Assembly (NCBI GenBank): GCA_025174535.1
Contig: JALBUN010000001.1
Location: 2,914,001-2,978,000, forward strand
Length of the DNA: 64,000 bases
DNA from: Cantharellus purpuraceus
Lineage: Eukaryota; Basidiomycota; Agaricomycetes; Cantharellales; Hydnaceae
Reading direction: 5' to 3'
Shown: positions 9,810-21,655 of the stretch, one piece after another
Layout of the letters: every line of letters starts with the position of its first letter
Numbering within the stretch: the first letter of the stretch is position 1
Notes under the pieces: model-generated
Databases searched by the model: none
What the model saw: the letters and a program-made list of their open reading frames with translations, nothing else
Told to the model about the DNA's origin: nothing
Program-made: the position numbers and the translations under genes

Positions 9810-12056
9810 CTAAGACTTAACCAACGGTTCGCCCTCAGCAGTTTTATCTACATCCATTGCCTCTGGTGCCTTGTCAGCCGCTTCTCCGCCCTCGCCTGCA
9901 ATCCGCGAGCTCCGTCTCTCACCCACTCGCACTTCCTTTTCCTTCTCCTTAGGTTTATCATCTTTCTTTCCCTCCACCCGTTGCTTCCGCCAATTAGCAC
10001 CTACACCAGCCATCGCCTCCCCCCAACTATCTGGTACGCCCACAGCCCCGCGCTGCTTTTCATGGCCCACGAACACACCAACCCCTCCAGGCGCTCCTGC
10101 AGGAGACCAGACATACTCATGTGCTAACAGCCGTGACAGGATCCTGAATGCACCTGCATTGGCATAAGGTACGCCTGAACGAGGATCGCGATAACGCGCT
10201 TGCAAGCCTGTGATAGGGCATGTCTGAATCTGTCGAGCTGGATTCGCAAGAGTCACGTCAGACTATAAACTGTACGTCGAGAAAGTGCGAAACCAATGAC
10301 CTATTGGTCTGTTCTTCCCCACGTAAACTCGTAAATTGTCCCAATCTATATGCTCCCCGAACAGCGCATTCATTGTCTCTAGCCAGGCGGGTTTCTCCTG
10401 GGGACGTTCCTCGTTGATAAGAAGTTCGACGTAATTCTTTGCTTGCTTCTCCGTTGTCTTGCGTGCAATCTGACCTTGAGGGTGGAGTTGCAGGTGCGAG
10501 TGTAACTGCTGCGATGTGTACTGGCCCGTAGGAGGCTGGTAAGAATAATATGGACCGTAGTGTTGATATTGCGGGTGCGAAGACTGTGCTTGTGGATTGT
10601 AATAAGAATACTGATAGTAATGATTGGGATACGACGGTGCGGTATTTGATGGGGCGTTTGGTGAAGCGGTTGGCGGGGCGATTGGTGTGGTCGCAGGTGG
10701 GACGGTTGGTGTGGTCGCAGGTGGGACGGTTGGTGTGGTCGCAGGTGGGACGGTTGGTGTGGTCGCAGGTGGAACGGTTGGTGTGGTCGCAGGTGGGACG
10801 GTTGGTGTGGTCGCAGGTGGGACGGTTGGTGTGGTCGCAGGTGGAACGGTTGGTGTGGTCGCAGGTGGAACGGTTGGTGTGGTCGCAGGTGGGACGGTTG
10901 GTGTGGTCGCAGGTGGGACGGTTGGTGTGGTTGCAGGTGGGACGGTTGACGTGTTCGCAGGTGGGGCGGTTGGTGTAGCTTGTGTGACTTGCTTCGACGT
11001 AGATACTGCCGAACTAGTCGAGGTAGCTGTAGTCTTTGATGGAGTATATGCAAAAGGATACTGTGATGCCGGAAACGGCTGTTGAATATGTGTTGCAGGA
11101 GGTTGGCCTGGGGGTGGTACAATATACGGATTATGATATGGCGTCCCAGGCTGAGCAGGTGAACTCGCGGGGTGGGCAAAAGGACTTGCCCAGGTAGGAC
11201 GCGACTGATAGAGCGGTGGCGCAGGTTCGTACACAGTGACAGCAACATCCTCGACTCGGCTCCGCCACCGTATCTTCGGGCCAGCTGTTGTGGGCTTGAT
11301 GACACGCGCCTTCTTTCGCCTCTCTTCCTCCGTGGCCAAATAGTTTCGGTGCGATTTGACGTTGTCTTCTTCCATGTCCAATGCAGCAGTAATGAGCTCA
11401 GCCTGTGTCTTGCGGCGTTCTGCCTCTTTTGGTCGCTTGATCAATGATGCCTGAAGGTGATATGATCAAAGTGGGTAGTTTGTTCAAAAGCGAGCTTTGA
11501 GAACACACCCTTCGACCCTCAGCATGTTTAAGCCTGGATTGTAATTCTCGGGTATTTATCCGGGTAGATTCCCGGGTGCTTTGTCGCTTGTTAATCTCCA
11601 AGACTTCCCCAGTTTCAGCATCGATGACTTGACCTAATGAGACCCGACGCTGCGGCTTTAATTTCGCTTTCTGCCCAGCATCTTCGTCTTCAGGTGCAGG
11701 TGAATCGAAGGTTACCTTGAGTACAGGCGCCCTGGGAACCTTGAAAGCTTTCTGGCGCGCAGCCTGTAGTCAACGGCTCATGAGAGAACTTTCATGAAGG
11801 AGGCACAATCGGCCTACCCTCTTAGCACGCTTTTCCTCCTCCTCAAGTGCCTTCTCCCCCGCCTCTTCTTCTCCCCCTTCCTCATCTGTACTCGCAAAAT
11901 CGGACTCAAACATATCCTCCTCATCAACTACTCTGAAGTATAAGAAGGCGACGCAGCCACAGGGAGGAAGAACGCGCCTTTAGAGACAAAGTCAACGTCT
12001 TCATCAACATCTTGCATGAGGTCATCGATGCTCATCTCTGCCAAGGCGGCTTCCAT
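9810..12056 (-). CDS. SWC2: YL1/Vps72/Swc2, histone H2A.Z chaperone subunit of the SWR1 complex
   Basis: Modelled exons on the minus strand: 12056-11978, 11930-11818, 11763-11509, 11450-10301 and 10237-9810, about 674 residues. The N-terminus is acidic (SIDDLMQDVDEDVDF, DEEDMFESDFAS), the typical H2A.Z-H2B binding region. Basic YL1 segments follow (EINKRQSTRESTRINTREL, KRPKEAERRKTQAELITAAL). The C-terminal YL1_C domain has CPITGLQARYRDPRSG and YANAGAFRILSRLLAHEY. Between them lies a Pro/Thr/Gln-rich region with the 24-bp minisatellite listed separately. In yeast and human, Swc2/YL1 delivers H2A.Z to SWR1/SRCAP. The first intron fits only as GC-AG (11931-11977) in my reading and is uncertain. 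Confidence 0.9.
10683..10976 (-). repeat. 24-bp in-frame minisatellite encoding TVPPATTP units in SWC2
   Basis: About eleven near-identical 24-bp units plus diverged edges, on the coding strand reading Thr-Val-Pro-Pro-Ala-Thr-Thr-Pro. Units differ only by a few synonymous changes (GGGACG versus GGAACG on the plus strand), which indicates recent homogenisation or slippage. The flanking units ANTSTVPP and TTPIAPPTA are older variants. The unit length is divisible by three, so copy-number change keeps the frame. Confidence 0.95.
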
Positions 12057-12291
12057 ACTACATGATAGCTAATAGGTTCATGGATTCACAATAGGAGGCT
12101 AGACGTTTGCATACCGGTTGCCTGCCGTACTCCGCTTCGACCGTCGACTTACCAGGCTATCCTCCATGACAATTTGGCAACTAGAACGTCCAGAGAGGAA
12201 TTTGGGTGTTCAACTGGTTGAGGCTTGTTTTCGCTTATGTCAAGTCGCGCGTTATTTGTCCCGCACAAATAGTGCTGGTGTCCCACTTCTT

Positions 12292-12912
12292 ATGCCGCGC
12301 AAACCGCTTCCTGGTCCCTCGCGGCTCTCTCAGATCCTCAAGCACCTTCAACAGGAGCCTATTCCTACTTTACCTGCACTAAGCTCCCTCAGACTCACAT
12401 ATGCTATTCGCAATGATCACTTCGGAGCACGGTAAGGGCGGCCCTTTCAAACAGAAGTGATGAAGTTGCTCATTCAGCACCAATGCCTTGTAGACATTTC
12501 GTGAAGGAGGATCTACCACGAATTGCCTTTGCAAATCCTTCATTAAAAGTTGTAGTGGATAAGTTGGACAAGAAGATTGAGGACAAGCTAATACCAGTGA
12601 TGGACGTAGAGTTTCGTAAGTCAGATTAGGTTACATCCGAAGCAAATCCATCTCATTATACTATTCTATCCAATTCCGTTGTCTCCAGATAATGGGGCAC
12701 AGTATAAGATCGACATGGACAAGAAATGGAGCAGCACGATATTGACCGAACTACTTGAACTCCACACCAAGCGCGGCGCGAACATCAAGCTCATAGCCGG
12801 TGATGTGGCCACAGGGAAAAATGAACAACGCCAACCAAAAGAAAATGCAGACTCTAGTCGCCCATTGTCAGGATCACGACGAGCGTCTTCACATCGCAAA
12901 CATGCGGTCTAA
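12292..12912 (+). CDS. Mitochondrial ribosomal protein with L51/S25/CI-B8 domain (mL61/mS25 type)
   Basis: Three exons: 12292-12431, 12494-12615 and 12689-12912, 161 residues. It starts MPRKPLPGPSRLSQILKHL. The thioredoxin-like L51/S25/CI-B8 domain is recognisable by RNDHFGARHFVKEDLPRIAF, then ANPSLKVVVDK and YKIDMDKKWSSTILTELLEL. In fungi this fold occurs in the mitoribosomal proteins Mrp49 (mL61) and mS25. Without a search I cannot decide which paralogue this is. The C-terminal 35 residues are polar and not conserved in families I recall. Longer frames upstream lack an appropriate ATG. Ends 75 bp from the convergent GET2 stop. Confidence 0.75.
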
Positions 12913-12987
12913 TTGTAGCGTCGTTGTTGACCGTCCCATCCGCCGCAAGAATGCCATATTAAATAAGAAACAAATTATACAGGCTAC

Positions 12988-14102
12988 TTATGTAGCCCAA
13001 TTCGACACGAGGATTATAAGCCCAATCCCGAACACAAGTATGGCTAGGTCATCGAGCACCATGCTTCCCATCTGGAAATACTTGAGGGATGTCAGAATGG
13101 CTTGCGGAAATGGCGGGGGGAGATGCGGAAGAATCAGCCCAACCAGCATTGGGGGGCGGTACTCGTCCTGTCTCAACGTTAGTAGCTATTGTAGTAGGAT
13201 CAAAATAGACAAACAGGTTGTGCAAACAGCCGTAAAGAATGCAGGGCTAACTCTAATGTCGTGAATGCCCAAAAAAAGGCGGGCTTTGGGGGACTCATTT
13301 AGCTTAGTGGTCGACCTAATCAGACATGCAACGCACCAACGGTGGAACAGCCAACCCAGCGATAGGTGGACCTCTTGCTAGTCTTGCCCACCGCCTCCAG
13401 CCGGATTCGTTCAAATTGTAGCTCACAAAGGCTTCCTGATCACTTCCTTCTGACTTGGTCGCGCTCGATGACCAAGATGCCGCGAATGTCTCAGGCTCTT
13501 TCCAAACGACGAACCAGACCAGTAAAGCTATCATGCTAAGCACGTGAAGCACGGGGATCAGCTTTTGCGCAAGAGTCCGAGGGCGTGGCGGCGCCACATT
13601 TGGTGTAGGAGTTCCTGCTTCGCCGCTGAGAGATGCAAATAGAGCGGAAATAGGATCGTCCACAGGAGGAGGAGAGGGATCTGCATTCGGGCCGGCACTC
13701 TTGGAGGGAGGGACATGAAGGCCTGGTTGACCTGAACCAGCGCCACCCATGAAGGTACGGAGCAGCTCCTGCTGTTGTGCAGCAGAGCCCCATTCAGGAA
13801 CCTTAGCATTAACACTTTCACTAGCCTTAGGTGATGGCTTTGAGGCATTCGTGGGAGGGGTGGGTAGTGTGGACTCTTCGCCTACAAACTTTTCGAGACC
13901 AGATCCAATGCTGGGAAGAGGGGGATCTAATCACCAGCACCAAGATGTTACAAAAGAAGTAGGATAATTCATCTGACGAACCGTCGTGGGCATATATGCC
14001 ACCAGGATCTTCACCTCTGGCCGAAAAAGTAAGCTTTGCGAGTCTGTCGCTGCGGGAGTTTAGGATAGCTTGGCGTCGCGCAGCAGCACGAGCTGCCGCC
14101 AT
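12988..14102 (-). CDS. GET2: GET2-like subunit of the tail-anchored protein insertase
   Basis: Exons on the minus strand: 14102-13982, 13926-13337, 13283-13215 and 13167-12988, 319 residues. The cytosolic N-terminus carries the Get2/CAML-type basic motif AAARRQAILNSRSDRLAKLT, which in yeast Get2 binds the Get3 ATPase. A Pro-rich linker follows. There are then three membrane segments: LIPVLHVLSMIALLVWFVVW, FFWAFTTLELALHSLRLF and VLDDLAILVFGIGLIILVSN. In yeast, Get1/Get2 in the ER membrane receives tail-anchored proteins from Get3. The third exon is only 69 nt and includes the second helix; its downstream intron has a textbook ACTAAC branch site. Confidence 0.8.
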
Positions 14103-15284
14103 GGTCGAATTATTGACGGTGGCAAATTAGACCCAGAGCAAGGGCCAGCGTTACCTAATTGAATTGGATAATACGGCGATTTTCGTTCTAAAACTCGAGA
14201 GAAGTAATATCTAGTAGGAGCGAGGTCAAGACGCGAATCAAGAGCGGAGAAGATGGAGCGCTAGAATTTGAACGTAACAAGGTTCGGAGTGGCGTTCAAG
14301 TGGCGCCGCGAGCACGTCTACATTGGACCCGTCTGCAGACTTGGACCGCAGACCACGTAAGACATCTCAGTACAATAATTACAGGTTGCTACCGTCCGCG
14401 TCCTATTTCAACATACTGTGGCCTAGGAAAATATGGGGCGAATTAGCATGCAATGCCCAGATGCCAGTGTTCCGCCCTTGGAGCCCTCCCGTTGGCTAGC
14501 ATCCAGAGCGGAAGATCCTATAGGAATCCGACCCCATCAGACCGGAAAATTAGAAATTACGACTACAACTACAAACACGGCAGGTTAGCAGCTGAATCTG
14601 AGAACAAACCCCCATCTCAGCCAATTGGAATGTCCCTTGCACATTATATTCGAGATGGTAACAGCTACCCCATTGTTATTTTCTCTCAGGTCAAGGTGAG
14701 ATAGCAATTGCCTTGCACTCCTGTCGTTTATCGACATATTGCAACACTTTAGAATTCACCTGGTGAAGTTGCCTGTACCTGCATGGAGTTGACAGCACCG
14801 TTTGTAATCTGATTTGATGCTGTGGGATCTAGCTTACAGAGAAGTATCCATTATCTGCTTACCGGACAGAAACAGGATTCCAAGGGATGGAGTTCTGAGA
14901 CTAACGAAAATTGTCTGTGAATAGGACCGTTCTGTTCGATGTCCATCTTCTGTTTGTGCAATTCTCTTGACTACAGTTTCAGGTCGTCCCCTTTATGGCT
15001 ACTGTCGCACCTTTCCAACTGCATGATTCTACTCGAGGCTATTCGACCTCGACGATGTGCCTCACTCGGACGGATGCTCATCTACTACGTTGAGAGAGGA
15101 TGATACTATCAGAACGTGGGCAGCTGATGCGGCGTAGTCACTTGGGAGGCGAATGGCCAGGCTGACGATGCCTTCGAGTCTAGATTTTGAAACGTTCATT
15201 AGACTTGCAGAGGGGATAAGTGATTAATTATTTAACTGCCCAACCTTAATACAGCCAACGTAACATAACATATGCATAAGACTT
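14103..15284. other. Intergenic region, no gene seen
   Basis: About 1.2 kb between the GET2 start and the dioxygenase stop. Both strands hold only short open frames without splice-compatible neighbours or recognisable motifs. The left part must contain the GET2 promoter. Confidence 0.6.
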
Positions 15285-16660
15285 TCATAAGCTCTGTCTC
15301 TGTTTTCTTAGAGCATCCACCTCTTCCAGTGTTGGTAAGACGAAGTCATACTGCCGCGCCCATACTCGACCTCCATTATTTTGAACTTCTACGGGCTCCC
15401 ATCCCATCTCTGTCCAAACGACCTCATCTTTGACTTCCTCAAGCTCACAAATGAGGCTCTTCTTCGTCGCGAAGACTGGATCTGTTCCAAGAAAGGGTGA
15501 GAAGGAGGGATAGAGCGCGGTTGTAAGCCTGAATACAGTGGTAAGCTGAGTAATAGGCTGGAGAGACAGATGACACACGTATCGTAACCCGGAGCAGAAA
15601 TAATGAAATGCAAATGAGAAGACCGGTGTGGATGACGCCCTTTATTCAGATAGTTTCTGTCAACATTAATGGCCAAGACAATTAATATAGGGTCATGTTA
15701 CTCACCCAATGCACGTAGAACGTCTCCCAATGGTCCATCACTCGGCTTGGAGATGCATATTAGCCTCGACAGCCTTAAATTTTGTAACGGGGTGTGAACG
15801 AACTCACAATGGGATACGCTACAGGAAGAATGCCTCGATAGCAGAACTCTCCATTAGGCTGAGCAGCAATGCACGCTCGATCATCAGGGACGCCGTCGTT
15901 TCTATTAGGATACTGGACATCATAGAAGCCATCGCCATCCGCTTGCCACTGCATTGAGAATAAAGAACGTCCAAGGCGATAATAACTGGGAGCACACATA
16001 CGACATTGACCTTGGTGCCTGGTATGCCTTCACCTTTCCGATTCTTCACAGTCGCATGGAAGAACATGCGTTCACCTATTGTGTTTGAACCAGCGATGCA
16101 ACATCCAGAGGGCAGCGCAGGCGCATCGTTTGTAAAGAACGGGCCAGCTTCACATGACTCTGTACATCCCTACCACACACCTCATCAATACCAGAAGTAG
16201 TAAAGCAAGGTGGTAAGGAATGCACCGCAGGCTTTGGATGCTCGATCTCATCCACAAGGGCGCTGAGCCCTGTGCAATCACTCAGCAGCACGAACTCATT
16301 CTTGTGAGTTGTGCTCTCTTTTCCTGCACGCGTAAATAGCGCAGTGGCTTTTGTCCACTCCTCGTGCGTGAGACAAGTCTCGCGTGCAAAGGCATGCAGG
16401 TGCGAGACAAGCGACGTGATAAGTTCTCGCGTGCGTGAGTCAGGTGCAAGGCATGCATGTAACGCATTGACGCTGCCTATCATATGAGACAATAGTTGGA
16501 TGAACAAGCCTGTTCAGACGTACTGGTCTGTGATCGTGTAGCTAGTGCCCTCCCGAAAGTCACGCTCGAGAGGCAGGTCTTGTGGGACCTCATGCTCCAG
16601 CTGTACACGAATGGCTTTCCCGACAAAATGCGGGTCCTTCATCTGTTTTTTAGAAGCCAT
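15285..16660 (-). CDS. Intradiol ring-cleavage dioxygenase (catechol/hydroxyquinol 1,2-dioxygenase type)
   Basis: Seven exons on the minus strand: 16660-16524, 16472-16226, 16157-16002, 15948-15808, 15745-15706, 15639-15579 and 15528-15285, 341 residues. The N-terminal helical domain (ITDHVNALHACLAPDSRTRE, VSHLHAFARETCLTHEEW) and the beta-sandwich catalytic domain (GPFFTNDAPALPSGCC, VWQADGDGFYDVQY, GRHPHRSSHLHFIISAPGY, TALYPSF-SPFLGTDPVFATKKSLI) fit this family. Non-haem Fe(III) ligands visible are Tyr in PVAYPIP and the two His in SHLHF. The position where the other Tyr ligand is usual reads GEFCYRG. The likely reaction is ortho cleavage of catechol or hydroxyquinol in lignin-type aromatic breakdown, in the cytosol. 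The exon 2/3 boundary is the least certain. Confidence 0.88.
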
Positions 16661-16858
16661 TATGCGTTACCGTGAATGCGAGTAACAAAGAGGGTGACGA
16701 TGTGCAGCCGCATGATCATTCAAGCTAAGTCATTTATCTGGTGAGCTTCTAACTGGCACGCGAGGCTTCACAAGACTCTGTCGTGTAGTATCAAGTCCTC
16801 TATTAGAATAAAGCATGGGCATAACTTAGCAATGCTCTATATATAACGGTAGTACGCG

Positions 16859-17744
16859 TCAATAGTCGTCGCCGTCTGTCCAGCCACCCTTATCTCTGGT
16901 GGTAGCGGCACCATATTTTGTCTTGGTTCGCGCCTTCCGGCCACCTAACTCTTTGTAGATCTCCCGCATTTCCACCTTCCCTGGTTTATTCACTTCATTC
17001 TCGAGTCGCCACTGCTCCTCGCGTATTTCTCGTGGTGTCTGATTGCCAGACCCAAAGGATGGTGTTGAAGGGCGTGAGAATGTCGTCTCGGAATCACGTG
17101 CTCTGATGGTGCGGATATATTCGTGTCTCTGAAATAGAGATTAAGTGGAAATGGACACGACCAAAAACGTGACATGTACCCAGTTTTGCTTCGATTCCCT
17201 TCTGGTCCATTTCCCAGGCGGTAATGTATCGTCATGGAAATTCTCTTTTCTGTACTGTTGAAACCAGACTAAAGCGAACATAAGCACATATTATGGTACA
17301 TCATGTTTTATACCACGGACCATAATTTATTGTTTGACTTCTATTCCACTTTCGGCTCACTCCTGAGCACCGTGCGAGGTCGCGCACACCTAACAGACCG
17401 AATATACGTTGGCTAAGTTCAGTAGGCAATGCTTTCAATGGATCTGGGCTATTTGCTTTTGTAAGCAGGAGAGGTCCTGGAGCAGGCCGTTTGCTGGCAC
17501 CCCGAGTCGGTGATGGAGGTCGCGAGGTGGGACGAGAACGGGCAGGTGTACCAGGAAGAGATTGCTGAAAGATGTGAGTGGGTATCAGCAATGTTTATAA
17601 ACAGGAACATACAACTCCGACGATCTCATCCTCGGAATCTTCGAGAGCTGCTCTAGGTTTCAATAAGGATGCTTGTGCAAGTTTATGACTGAGGTTGTCT
17701 ATTCCATGAGGGCGCAAAACATCGTGTAGCAGCGTGGAGGTCAT
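16859..17744 (-). CDS. F-box protein
   Basis: Four exons on the minus strand: 17744-17613, 17564-17321, 17268-17180 and 17128-16859, 244 residues. The F-box is LKALPTELSQRIFGLLGVRD followed by LARCSGVSRKWNRSQTINYVWF at about residues 75-120. It is followed by a conserved-looking block LPPGKWTRRESKQNWRHEYI and a basic C-terminus ending GGWTDGDDY. The N-terminus (MTSTLLHDVLRPHGIDNLSH) and a Ser/Pro-rich linker precede the F-box. F-box proteins link substrates to Skp1-Cullin ubiquitin ligases; the substrate here is unknown. No WD40 or LRR domain is present. Confidence 0.78.
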
Positions 17745-18803
17745 GGTATCAGCACTACCAGGTGGCTGGTCGGCTCTGCCAGTGGTGGTGGTAGAGGAGA
17801 GAGAAAGGTGTCGGACTCTGCCTCATAATCAAATGGCAAACTTGTGATGTCATATTAGACGCCCACAGGCGTCTGCCACGTTGCTTTGTACGTTGGGTTT
17901 ATAGCCCACTGCTAGCGGCACGTGCGCACCAGCTCCAGACTGTGAACGTGCCCACTTGGCACAAGTAGCATGTTATTGCTGTATACCGACAAATTACAAT
18001 TTTCCTGGGAGCGCCCCCACCTTCCCTTACGCTAATATTTCGATCGAAGAAATGGTTTATTTGGCCGTTTCAGAGTTGTTGTAGATGTCTGTCTTTTCCA
18101 ACCTCCCGCTCTCAGCGAGTCACCTCATGGCGTTTGTGTTACTTCGCGACAGGTGTTGTCATCCATCTCCTTTAGAAAGCCTTGGGAACCAAGTTAACTG
18201 CAGGAGGACTAAATTCCTACAAGGTATAAAATATTTCATTCAGCAATAAAGTTCTCTCCACTCATTGGTAAAGTGAACGCTTGAAACATGTGGTTAGTCT
18301 GTAAAATGTTGGGAGCCGGGGGAAGATATTCACGCCCATGGGATGAGGGAGTGGTTCAGATACTTGTATGAATTGCCGAGGGTGCCAATGATGCTGAGTC
18401 GATGGCCACTAGAGCTTGTGCTTTCGTTTGCAGATCCTCAAATGCCACTCCTGAGAATTTTAAGCTCACAGGATTCTCGTCGAGGCGCCCTCTACCCCAC
18501 TGCCACTTTGCGTGTATACAACATCCAGCCTTTCAACAGAAATGTCGGGAGTCGTTTCGCTTGTTTTCTGTGGGGGGGAACATCGGTGACGCACCTTTGC
18601 TCAAGCCAGTGATGTTAGCTAGACAAATGGTTGATCGTTATGATGTGGCATTCGAAAGCTACAAATCAAATTTCAATTACTGTAAGAATACACCAGGCTA
18701 CTCACGTCGGAGCACAAAATGGATACGCATGTCACTGCGCTTGTTGGGCCAGTTACGCCGTGGCGCCTTCCGACTCCAAGCAACACGGTTGTACTTTTCG
18801 AAA
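17745..18803. other. Divergent intergenic region between F-box and LTA4H-type genes
   Basis: About 1.06 kb holding the promoters of the minus-strand F-box gene and the plus-strand aminopeptidase. An open frame at 18402-18803 is just a 5' extension of the aminopeptidase frame without conserved sequence. I see no separate gene. Confidence 0.55.
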
Positions 18804-21532
18804 ATGGTCACAAAACCAGATCAAACCACGCAGTCAAATTATCGAGATATCTCGACAGAGCACCTCGACATAACTTGGAGCCTTAATTTCAAAGCGAAGG
18901 TCATCACGGGGATTGTTAAACATAGCCTGGTAGCGAAGAAAGATGGAATTCAGCAAGTTGTGTGAGCAGAACAATCGTGTCCCAATACTGTTCATAAATC
19001 GAAGCTTCCCCTACAGACTTGATACTTCCTTCCTGGACATAAAGAGTGTACAGGTCAACGGCCAGACGGGCAAAGTATGGCTGTCCGCCTTTGTTGTAAA
19101 TCGTGACTAACCTGTTGGGTAGTATTCCCTTGGTCAACACCACGAAGTCATGGGATCTCCACTTTCCATCCAATTCCCTCAAGCCCTGTCGACAGGGAAG
19201 ACGATTACAGTCAGCATTGAATACTCAACCACAGCCCAGTCTACTGCCCTCCAGTGGCTAGACGAAGCGTAAGCTCTCCCCGTACCTATGAATGTCCTAC
19301 TTGTTAATATGTATCTCTAGTCAAACTGCTGGAAAGCAGTTTCCATATCTTTTCAGTCAATGTCAACCAATCTACGCGAGGTCCTTGCTACCTGTTCAAG
19401 GTGTGTCGTACGTTTTGTGGTAGTGTGCCGCCGACCGATTCCATGAAGATACACCCTCTATCAAACAGGTGCGAGCTATCCAACGGTTGTCCTTCCAGAG
19501 TTCACACTTCCGTTTACCCTCAGACCTATAATGCCTCAGTCACGTCTGTCCTTCCAGCTCTTCTCTCGGCAATTCGACAGAGTCCTCCAGCAGTAGGGCC
19601 CCCACACGATGGAAAGCAAATTGGCCAAGATCTAGTCACGTACACGTACAAGCAGGTATAATTCGCACCACCTCTGACAGTCAGAACATAGTTTGTAACA
19701 ACAATACGCCTGCCCCCAGCCCATTCCTATACCGTCATATCTGATCGCCATAGCATCAGGAAACGTTCGCTATCGCGCGTTTCCTGCTGTCGAGGGCAAG
19801 CCGTGGACAACGGGAGTTTGGGCTGAGCCGGAAGTGGTTGATGCCGCATACTTCGAATTCAGTGAGGACACCGTCAGGTACACTTTCCCCTTGGCACGCG
19901 TTTACTGTCCTCAATTATGGCACTAGATTTGTCCAGGCTGCCGAGAAAGAGATCGGGCCGTATCGATTTGGAGTATATGACCTGCTTGTCTTGCCTCCTT
20001 CTTTCCCGTATGGTGGAATGGTGAAAACCTCTTTGTAGCTAGTTGTTTGAGTGCTGACTCAAAGTGACCACTCAGGAAAATGCTTGCTTGACTTTCCTGA
20101 CCCCAAGTGCGTTAACGTCTTTCAGTCGTCAGCCTTCATACAAGCCGATCTACTACTAGCGCTATTGACTGGCGATCACAGCCTGAACGATGTGGTTGTC
20201 CATGAGCTAACTCACTCATTCTTTGGCAACGGAGTGACGTGAGTCATTGTTCTACCTTATTTGATGGGCTTGCTATAAACTTTATGATGTCAAGTCAAGC
20301 CGACAGCTCGTCTTTCTTCTTGAACGAAGGTATTTTGTTTTCAGAACTCTGTAAATGGACATTTTTTGCTAACATCTTCAGGCTGGACCACATACGGCGA
20401 GCGTCTCCTCCAACAAAGTTTACATGGCCCCGAAACGCGTGGTTTCCAGTTCATCATCGGACGAAAAGCTCTGGATGACTCCTTGAAGGGATACAAAGAT
20501 CAACCGAAGTACCAGCGACTTGTGATTGACTTTGAATACGGTGAAAATCCGGACGATGCATATTCCTCCATCCCGTACGAGAAGGGGGCAAATCTAATTT
20601 TACATATCGGTGAGTCTTGTTAACTGTAGGTTCGATGGTACCGATTCTGACCAGTCGAAATTAAGAGAGGACTGTCGGGGGATTGGATGTATTCCAACCG
20701 TACATACGGGACTACGTGAACACATTCACAGGAAAGAGTATAAATGCCGATCAGTGGAAAGATCATCTGTACGACTATTTCAGACGCACCGATCCGAAGA
20801 AGGTTAAGCTGTTAGATACAGTTGATTGGCAGGCACGTGTAGCAGCAGCAGCATTTCCATATTGCCTTGACTAAGGCTCACACTCTTGCTTGGACTTAGG
20901 GCTGGTTCTACGGCGAGGGGACCGAGCTTCCTGTTAAAATGGAATACGATACATCCCTCGCGACTCAAGCTTATGACCTCGCTACCAAATGGGAGGCTTC
21001 ACGCAACACCCCAGTCTCCGCCCTTCCATTTAATGCTAAAGACCTAACTCAATTCGACGGCAACCAGAAAGGTGAGGTGTAGAATCATGCATTTCCTCTC
21101 ACCTCTTTTTGACTTTCTTTGTTTGCAAGTTGTATTCCTCGAGCGGCTCCAGTCACTGAAATCGTTACCCTCTTCTCACGTGCATCACCTCACCGCCGTA
21201 TACTTGTTCAACAAGTCCAACAACTGTGATATTCGTCTTCGTTGGTATACTCTAGCACTTTCATCGGCGGCCGGCAGTGATTTCGCGTCCGACGCTGCCG
21301 CGTGGCTCGTCGACAGGGAGACTGGCCTCAAAGGCCGGATGAAATTCTGCAGGCCCATTTTCAAGGCAATCAGCAAGATTAACCCAAATCTTGCGAAGGA
21401 GACATTTACTGCCCATGCATCGGAGTTCCATCCCATCGCGAGGCGACTTATTGAAATGGTGAGCACTCGTCTTGCTTTCATCCGAGTTACTGCGTTCAGC
21501 TGAACCGCGCGTAGGATCTGGGCCTTTCCTGA
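18804..21532 (+). CDS. LAP2: Leukotriene-A4-hydrolase-type M1 aminopeptidase
   Basis: Sixteen exons: 18804-18961, 19017-19074, 19123-19268, 19321-19400, 19449-19468, 19524-19655, 19720-19877, 19927-20020, 20076-20106, 20160-20238, 20295-20329, 20382-20609, 20666-20832, 20900-21071, 21130-21458 and 21515-21532; 634 residues, all in phase. The M1 metallopeptidase signature is complete: exopeptidase motif YGGMENACLTF, zinc motif HELTH with the third ligand in [14 protein letters not shown], and a C-terminal armadillo-like helical domain ([11 protein letters not shown]). Length fits yeast Lap2 and human LTA4H (about 610-670). It should act as a zinc aminopeptidase and possibly epoxide hydrolase in the cytosol. 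Exon 5 is only 20 nt. The intron 20833-20899 must be GC-AG to give DWQGWFYGEG. Confidence 0.93.
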
Positions 21533-21655
21533 CTGGTGTCATGATAATAAACAAACTCTTTCCCTGATATGATCGGGGCGTAGCATGAAGTCCATGTAGA
21601 TTACCCTGCTCTATGACTGACCAGCCGGCCAGCGGCAAACGCTTTACAGACGAGT

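Noticed and set aside
10683..10976. Regular 24-bp repeat looking like a CRISPR array
   Set aside because: Units are contiguous with no spacers and encode an in-frame peptide repeat in SWC2; the genome is eukaryotic.
10624..11085. Plus-strand Gly/Val repeat ORF across the minisatellite
   Set aside because: It is the antisense shadow of the SWC2 Pro/Thr repeat; the minus strand carries the conserved YL1 domains on both sides.
18402..18803. Long open frame extending the LTA4H-type gene upstream
   Set aside because: The family N-terminus begins at the ATG at 18804; upstream residues show no conservation I can recognise.
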